The notes under the pieces were generated by a model. That model was not told the DNA's origin. It saw nothing but the letters and a program-made list of their open reading frames with translations, and ran no database searches. A stretch of DNA of 24,602 nt from a virus, in IMG/VR virus record IMGVR_UViG_3300042691_002003, positions 1 to 24,602 of that record; one strand, written 5' to 3'. This document shows positions 21,765 through 24,602 of the stretch, piece by piece. Numbering within the stretch: position 1 is the stretch's first letter; every line of letters begins with the position of its first letter. The position numbers and the translations under genes are program-made.

Positions 21765-22539
21765 TGAGGTCTTTGACCATGCCTAACAACAGTTCGCGTA
21801 GCGTTGTTTTACTACCGGGGATTGTTGTGTCAAGAATCTTCTCGTGCTTTTTCCAATATGCACGAATGTCCTCTTTGCTTTTCAATGCTTCCATGTCTTC
21901 CATGATTGTCAGCATTTCTTCAGGACTGAGTGTTTCGGCAGGAGTATTCACAACTGCTTTCAACTCAACCTTCTGTGGCTTAGGTGTTTCCTCAATGACG
22001 ACAGTATCAACCTGACTCATTTCATCATCGGTGTATATGCCTGATAGGTCATTCGGGAACGCCTTGCGTAGTGCTAACGCCTCAGCGCATTTAGCCAGCA
22101 TGAGGTCAGGCATCTTGCGCCAAATAGGGTTGTTAGGAACCGCGTATGAATCCCAGCGAGCAACCGCGTAGAGCGGTTCAGGGAAGCCTTGACGATACAC
22201 GCCTACCTTTGCTGCTAGTGGTGGCGTCTTAGCGAGCCATACATCAACCCACTTGCCATCTTCACCGCACCAGAACGGACCAGATTGACCAGCGTATTCA
22301 CCTGAACGCTGTGCCACGATACGCAGACCATCAATACTTGTCTGAATACCATAACGACCACCGCGTTCAATCATGTATATCTGTCTAGCGAATGGGTCTA
22401 GTCCTGTCTTTTGTGCCTGATGAAAAAATACGGCAAGGTCGCCGTTACTTGCGTTGTTCAGCCCAAGTTGTTTGAGTGCTGACAGTTGTTCTTGTGACCA
22501 ATACTTTTGGTCACCTGTTATTGCGAGTGTTGTACTCAT
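21757..22539 (-). CDS. recT: RecT/Bet-family single-strand annealing protein
   Basis: This 260-residue protein starts at ATG 22539 with GGAAGG 5 bases upstream. The core shows the Bet/RecT pattern: LAVFFHQAQKTGLDPFARQI, YMIERGGRYGIQTSIDGLRI and AQRSGEYAGQSGPFW, followed by basic and aromatic strands and MLAKCAEALALRKAFPNDLSG, the family's C-terminal core. The last 80 residues are an acidic tail. It anneals complementary single strands during recombination-dependent replication and repair. The Cas4-like nuclease, SSB and RusA genes nearby give a near-complete recombination set. Confidence 0.9.
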   Translation of the reverse strand: MSTTLAITGDQKYWSQEQLSALKQLGLNNASNGDLAVFFHQAQKTGLDPFARQIYMIERGGRYGIQTSIDGLRIVAQRSGEYAGQSGPFWCGEDGKWVDVWLAKTPPLAAKVGVYRQGFPEPLYAVARWDSYAVPNNPIWRKMPDLMLAKCAEALALRKAFPNDLSGIYTDDEMSQVDTVVIEETPKPQKVELKAVVNTPAETLSPEEMLTIMEDMEALKSKEDIRAYWKKHEKILDTTIPGSKTTLRELLLGMVKDLNG

Positions 22540-22557
22540 GTATGCCTTCCCTTCGGT

Positions 22558-23220
22558 TTAGTTTTCTGTCTTGATTGGTGTGCGTAAATCTTTACGCCAC
22601 TCTTGGATAGTGCTGTATTTCCATAGCGGAGTGCGACCATACTCGCGGTCAGGCTTGGGCATTTGACCACGAGCCTTGTATGAACTGATTGTCTTGGGTG
22701 ATACGCCAAGCAGTTCCGCTACTTGTTTGCTTGTCAAATAGACGAGATTGTTGCCAATCATGTCAAGATTATCTCCTTTTTTGAATGTACCTAGTCGGAA
22801 CGCTTGCTCGTCCATCAACGGCCATACATACGGAATGTTGTATGGCACATCAAAGGTGTAATAATCTGAATCTTTGCGAATCAAATTAGAGCGATGCGTT
22901 AGATGAAGTAACTCGCTATTGACCCACCAAGGTGTGGCATCGGTGCCATCAATAGCGTTAGTAAATTGGTCATACAACGAGTCTTGAAAACCACGCTTGA
23001 CCCACTCGGTACACATAACAGCACCATAGTTACATAGGTCGTTGATGTGACCAGCCCACATGCGTGTTGCTGGGTGATTGACCCATGCGCCTGTGTCGTT
23101 GTAATCACCGCGAAGTGCTTTGACGATTTGCCATGCCTCAACGCGTTGTTTGCCTAAACGCTTATCGTCTAAGCAACGCGCTGATACGCCATAGTTTTCG
23201 TGCGGTAGAAATGTTTGCAT
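22558..23220 (-). CDS. MSMEG_6728-family protein fused to a C-terminal HTH
   Basis: ATG 23220 is preferred to 23244 because it overlaps the upstream stop (TAATG) and a GGGGG site lies before it. The 220-residue product starts MQTFLPHENYGVSARCLDDK, then RLGKQRVEAWQIVKAL, VNHPATRMWAGHINDL and MCTEWVKRGFQDSLYD, the signature of the MSMEG_6728 family, thought to be related to pyrimidine-dimer DNA glycosylases; that link is tentative. The usual domain ends near residue 155. Residues 160-210 form an excisionase-like helix-turn-helix (YLTSKQVAELLGVSPKTISS, wing with GRTPLWKY). The fusion suggests a DNA-targeted enzyme or regulator. Confidence 0.75.
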   Translation of the reverse strand: MQTFLPHENYGVSARCLDDKRLGKQRVEAWQIVKALRGDYNDTGAWVNHPATRMWAGHINDLCNYGAVMCTEWVKRGFQDSLYDQFTNAIDGTDATPWWVNSELLHLTHRSNLIRKDSDYYTFDVPYNIPYVWPLMDEQAFRLGTFKKGDNLDMIGNNLVYLTSKQVAELLGVSPKTISSYKARGQMPKPDREYGRTPLWKYSTIQEWRKDLRTPIKTEN

Positions 23221-23447
23221 TAGTACCCCCAAGTAAATGAACATGTCGTTGCGTCACAGTTCCACCATGAGCCATTGATAAGCACAACGATTGCGCCAAT
23301 CAACAGACCGAATGCGATACCGGTGACGATACGACCACGCCGAGTCAAGTTTGATTTTGATTCTTGTGCGTCAATAGCCATGAGGCGTAATGCCAACAGG
23401 GTTCCGAAGAACCCTGCGACAACATAAAGTATTACTGGATATAACAT
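23220..23447 (-). CDS. Small two-helix membrane protein
   Basis: This 75-residue protein starts at ATG 23447 with AAGGG 5 bases upstream. It has two hydrophobic segments, LYPVILYVVAGFFGTLLALR (2-22) and IVTGIAFGLLIGAIVVLING (41-60), joined by a basic loop (SKSNLTRRGRI). The C-terminus has two cysteines in WNCDATTCSFTWGY, likely outside the cell. The layout could suit a holin, but it lies far from the lysozyme-like gene and between recombination genes. An exclusion or host-membrane protein is equally possible. Confidence 0.65.
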   Translation of the reverse strand: MLYPVILYVVAGFFGTLLALRLMAIDAQESKSNLTRRGRIVTGIAFGLLIGAIVVLINGSWWNCDATTCSFTWGY

Positions 23448-23468
23448 GATTACCCTTTCGTTAGTTTG

Positions 23469-23642
23469 TTACGCAGGTTCTTTCACTTTACGGCGAGGGT
23501 GACTGCGTAGAACACCATCGCGTTTTGTTGTGGTGTTGTGACCACATATCGGGCAAGGATTTTTACTACCAGAAGCGAAATTACTTTTCTGTAATGAACC
23601 TTCGCATTTCTTGTTTGACTTGCCTGATACTTTCGTTGCCAT
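23469..23642 (-). CDS. Small basic zinc-ribbon-like protein
   Basis: ATG 23642 (57 residues) is preferred to 23672 because AAGG lies 5 bases upstream. The protein is very basic (MATKVSGKSNKKCEGSLQKS) and has CPICGHNTTTKRDGVLRSHP, a C-x2-C followed by His, similar to small phage proteins reading 'CP.CG......dG.l..H'. It might bind nucleic acid through its basic residues. Function unknown. Confidence 0.6.
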   Translation of the reverse strand: MATKVSGKSNKKCEGSLQKSNFASGSKNPCPICGHNTTTKRDGVLRSHPRRKVKEPA

Positions 23643-23829
23643 ATTTGCCTTCCTACTCATTACACCGACCACCTTGGTCGGCGTCCTATTTTACAGTTTC
23701 ACGCTGTCGCAACTGAGGCGACCCACCGCGTCTAAATCACGCTCAAATAAAGCCCGTAGCAGCCGTTTAGAGTCGTTTTCAGCCAAGGGCTGAGGGATTA
23801 CCCCCAACCCTTGTTCGCTAAGGCTTCTA
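23643..23829 (-). promoter_or_regulatory. 187-base intergenic leader with a perfect hairpin
   Basis: This gap separates the DUF932 gene from the next coding block. On the minus strand it contains a hairpin after the DUF932 stop (23779-23793, six-base stem around AAG) and a second one 23 bases before ATG 23642 (23665-23681). A TAAAAT hexamer stands just upstream of the second hairpin, without a good -35. I see no tRNA. The region likely holds a promoter and leader for the genes that follow. Confidence 0.35.
23665..23681. repeat. Perfect inverted repeat CCGACCA-CCT-TGGTCGG
   Basis: Seven-base G/C-rich arms with a 3-base centre lie upstream of ATG 23642. It is next to a possible -10 element on the minus strand. 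It could be an operator or an RNA leader hairpin; no T-tract follows on the minus strand, so it is not an evident terminator. Confidence 0.5.
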
Positions 23830-24602
23830 TCAGGCTGAAAGCAATTCATGAGCACGGCTCTTTAGTGAGGATTCACCAGTCAATCTGCGTTCAGCGCGAA
23901 GTGAATCTTTGTTTTCAGCAGAACCACGAACAGGCTTGAACCAATCAACATATTCGGCGACTGCGTTGTAAGCAGCCCAACGAGTATTTTTGACAATAGC
24001 CTGAGTGTCGGCTCGCCACAATCCCATGAGTTCACCGCGAACGCGTCCTACTGAATTCTGTTTGCGCTCGGTGGCTTCACCCTTGGGTTCGGGAATGAGG
24101 ACCTCAATGAACTTCTTGTATTCGTTGTCTGTCATCTTGGTATCAAGTAGTCGTTGAACCTCAATCTCAAATTGTTCCTGTTGCTTGAACACAATGCTGA
24201 GAGCGTCACGCGCTTCCTGAACTTTCAGCGTGGCTGATTCAGTATGACGCAGAGTTACAGATGAACCACCGACCATACCTGTCAAGCCATTGGTACAGAT
24301 TTGGCGTAGGAACGCCACCTGAATACGGAACGATGAAGAACCATCGTGCGAGTTGAAACAGTTGAGGTAGGTGTCAATCACATCAGCACCACCAGCAACC
24401 TGAACACTCTGCGGCATTTTCATCGTGATGTAACAGCGCGCACCGCCATTGATGATACCTGCGCTGTCATAGTTAGCACCTGACTCATCAACGATATTGT
24501 TGAGCATGTCAAATGCGTCTTTGTTTTGTATCGGCGTGTAACGATTGCCGACTACGCCAAGCGGTTGAAGTTTCTTGCCGAACTCGGCGTATGTAATGAA
24601 CT
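23830..24602 (-). CDS. DUF932 (phage/plasmid-like) protein, N-terminus off window
   Basis: The frame is open from the window edge to a stop at 23830, giving about 256 residues; ATG 24507 is internal. The visible start reads LGVVGNRYTPIQNKDAFDML, the diagnostic segment of DUF932/TIGR03299 proteins, followed by GARCYITMKMPQSVQVAGG and the region IQVAFLRQICTNGLTGM with SVTLRHT, also typical. Members occur in phages, plasmids and defence loci; their molecular function is unknown. It probably starts the DNA-metabolism block here. The missing N-terminus cannot be assessed. Confidence 0.8.
   Translation of the reverse strand, partial: FITYAEFGKKLQPLGVVGNRYTPIQNKDAFDMLNNIVDESGANYDSAGIINGGARCYITMKMPQSVQVAGGADVIDTYLNCFNSHDGSSSFRIQVAFLRQICTNGLTGMVGGSSVTLRHTESATLKVQEARDALSIVFKQQEQFEIEVQRLLDTKMTDNEYKKFIEVLIPEPKGEATERKQNSVGRVRGELMGLWRADTQAIVKNTRWAAYNAVAEYVDWFKPVRGSAENKDSLRAERRLTGESSLKSRAHELLSA

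Noticed and set aside
23220-23447. Confident holin call for the two-helix membrane protein
   Set aside because: It is distant from the lysozyme-like gene, and two-helix proteins are too common for the call without other evidence.
1-24602. tRNA genes, CRISPR arrays, insertion sequences or an integrase
   Set aside because: No cloverleaf, regularly spaced repeats, transposase or tyrosine/serine recombinase motif was seen on either strand.

Overview
This window reads as the structural, packaging and part of the DNA-metabolism region of a double-stranded DNA tailed phage (Caudoviricetes). All supported genes lie on the minus strand and are packed with 1-4 base stop/start overlaps (ATGA, TGATG, TAATG), so transcription runs from high to low coordinates. 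The host is probably an actinobacterium. The evidence is an exported lysozyme-like protein of the type common in actinobacteria, an MSMEG_6728-type protein, and many small zinc-ribbon proteins of the kind seen in actinobacteriophages. The moderate base composition would fit a low-GC freshwater lineage better than a Streptomyces or Mycobacterium host, but that is inference.

Layout along transcription. First, 24602-18434 holds early and DNA-metabolism genes: a DUF932 protein cut by the window edge, a small zinc protein, a two-helix membrane protein, an MSMEG_6728-HTH fusion, a RecT/Bet annealase, a CxxC plus winged-helix protein, a 52-residue zinc ribbon, a coiled-coil protein, a secreted Pro/Thr-rich protein and a Cas4-like nuclease. 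Second, 18453-14754 holds a replication-initiator-like protein with an internal repeat/palindrome block that may be the origin, several zinc-binding small proteins, an exported lysozyme-like protein, a RusA resolvase, an HNH nuclease, SSB, a 46-residue aromatic protein and a small HTH protein. Third, after a 115-base intergenic region with two perfect inverted repeats, comes a tightly coupled chain: ParB-like, TET/JBP-type dioxygenase, TET-associated glycosyltransferase (TAGT), small terminase, large terminase. Fourth, 10489-1 holds virion genes: a small beta protein, a small HNLG protein, a fibre-like protein, portal, MuF-like protein, protease-scaffold, major capsid protein with a fibronectin-like insertion, two zinc-ribbon proteins, head-tail adaptor, probable tail terminator and the start of the tail tube gene.

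The most interesting system is the oxidase plus glycosyltransferase pair directly upstream of the terminase genes. The oxidase has the HxD...H...R residues of Fe(II)/2-oxoglutarate TET/JBP enzymes. The neighbour is a GT-A-like transferase with a DDD motif. Together they predict that genomic DNA is hydroxylated at a pyrimidine and then glycosylated, with modification and packaging genes translated as one unit. No cytosine-C5 methyltransferase is visible in the window, so the base that is oxidised (5-methylcytosine or thymine) cannot be settled here. Gene starts were moved downstream of the longest possible start in ten genes where a good Shine-Dalgarno sequence or a stop/start overlap supports it. 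Two genes too short for standard calling were added (14955-15095 and 20874-21032).
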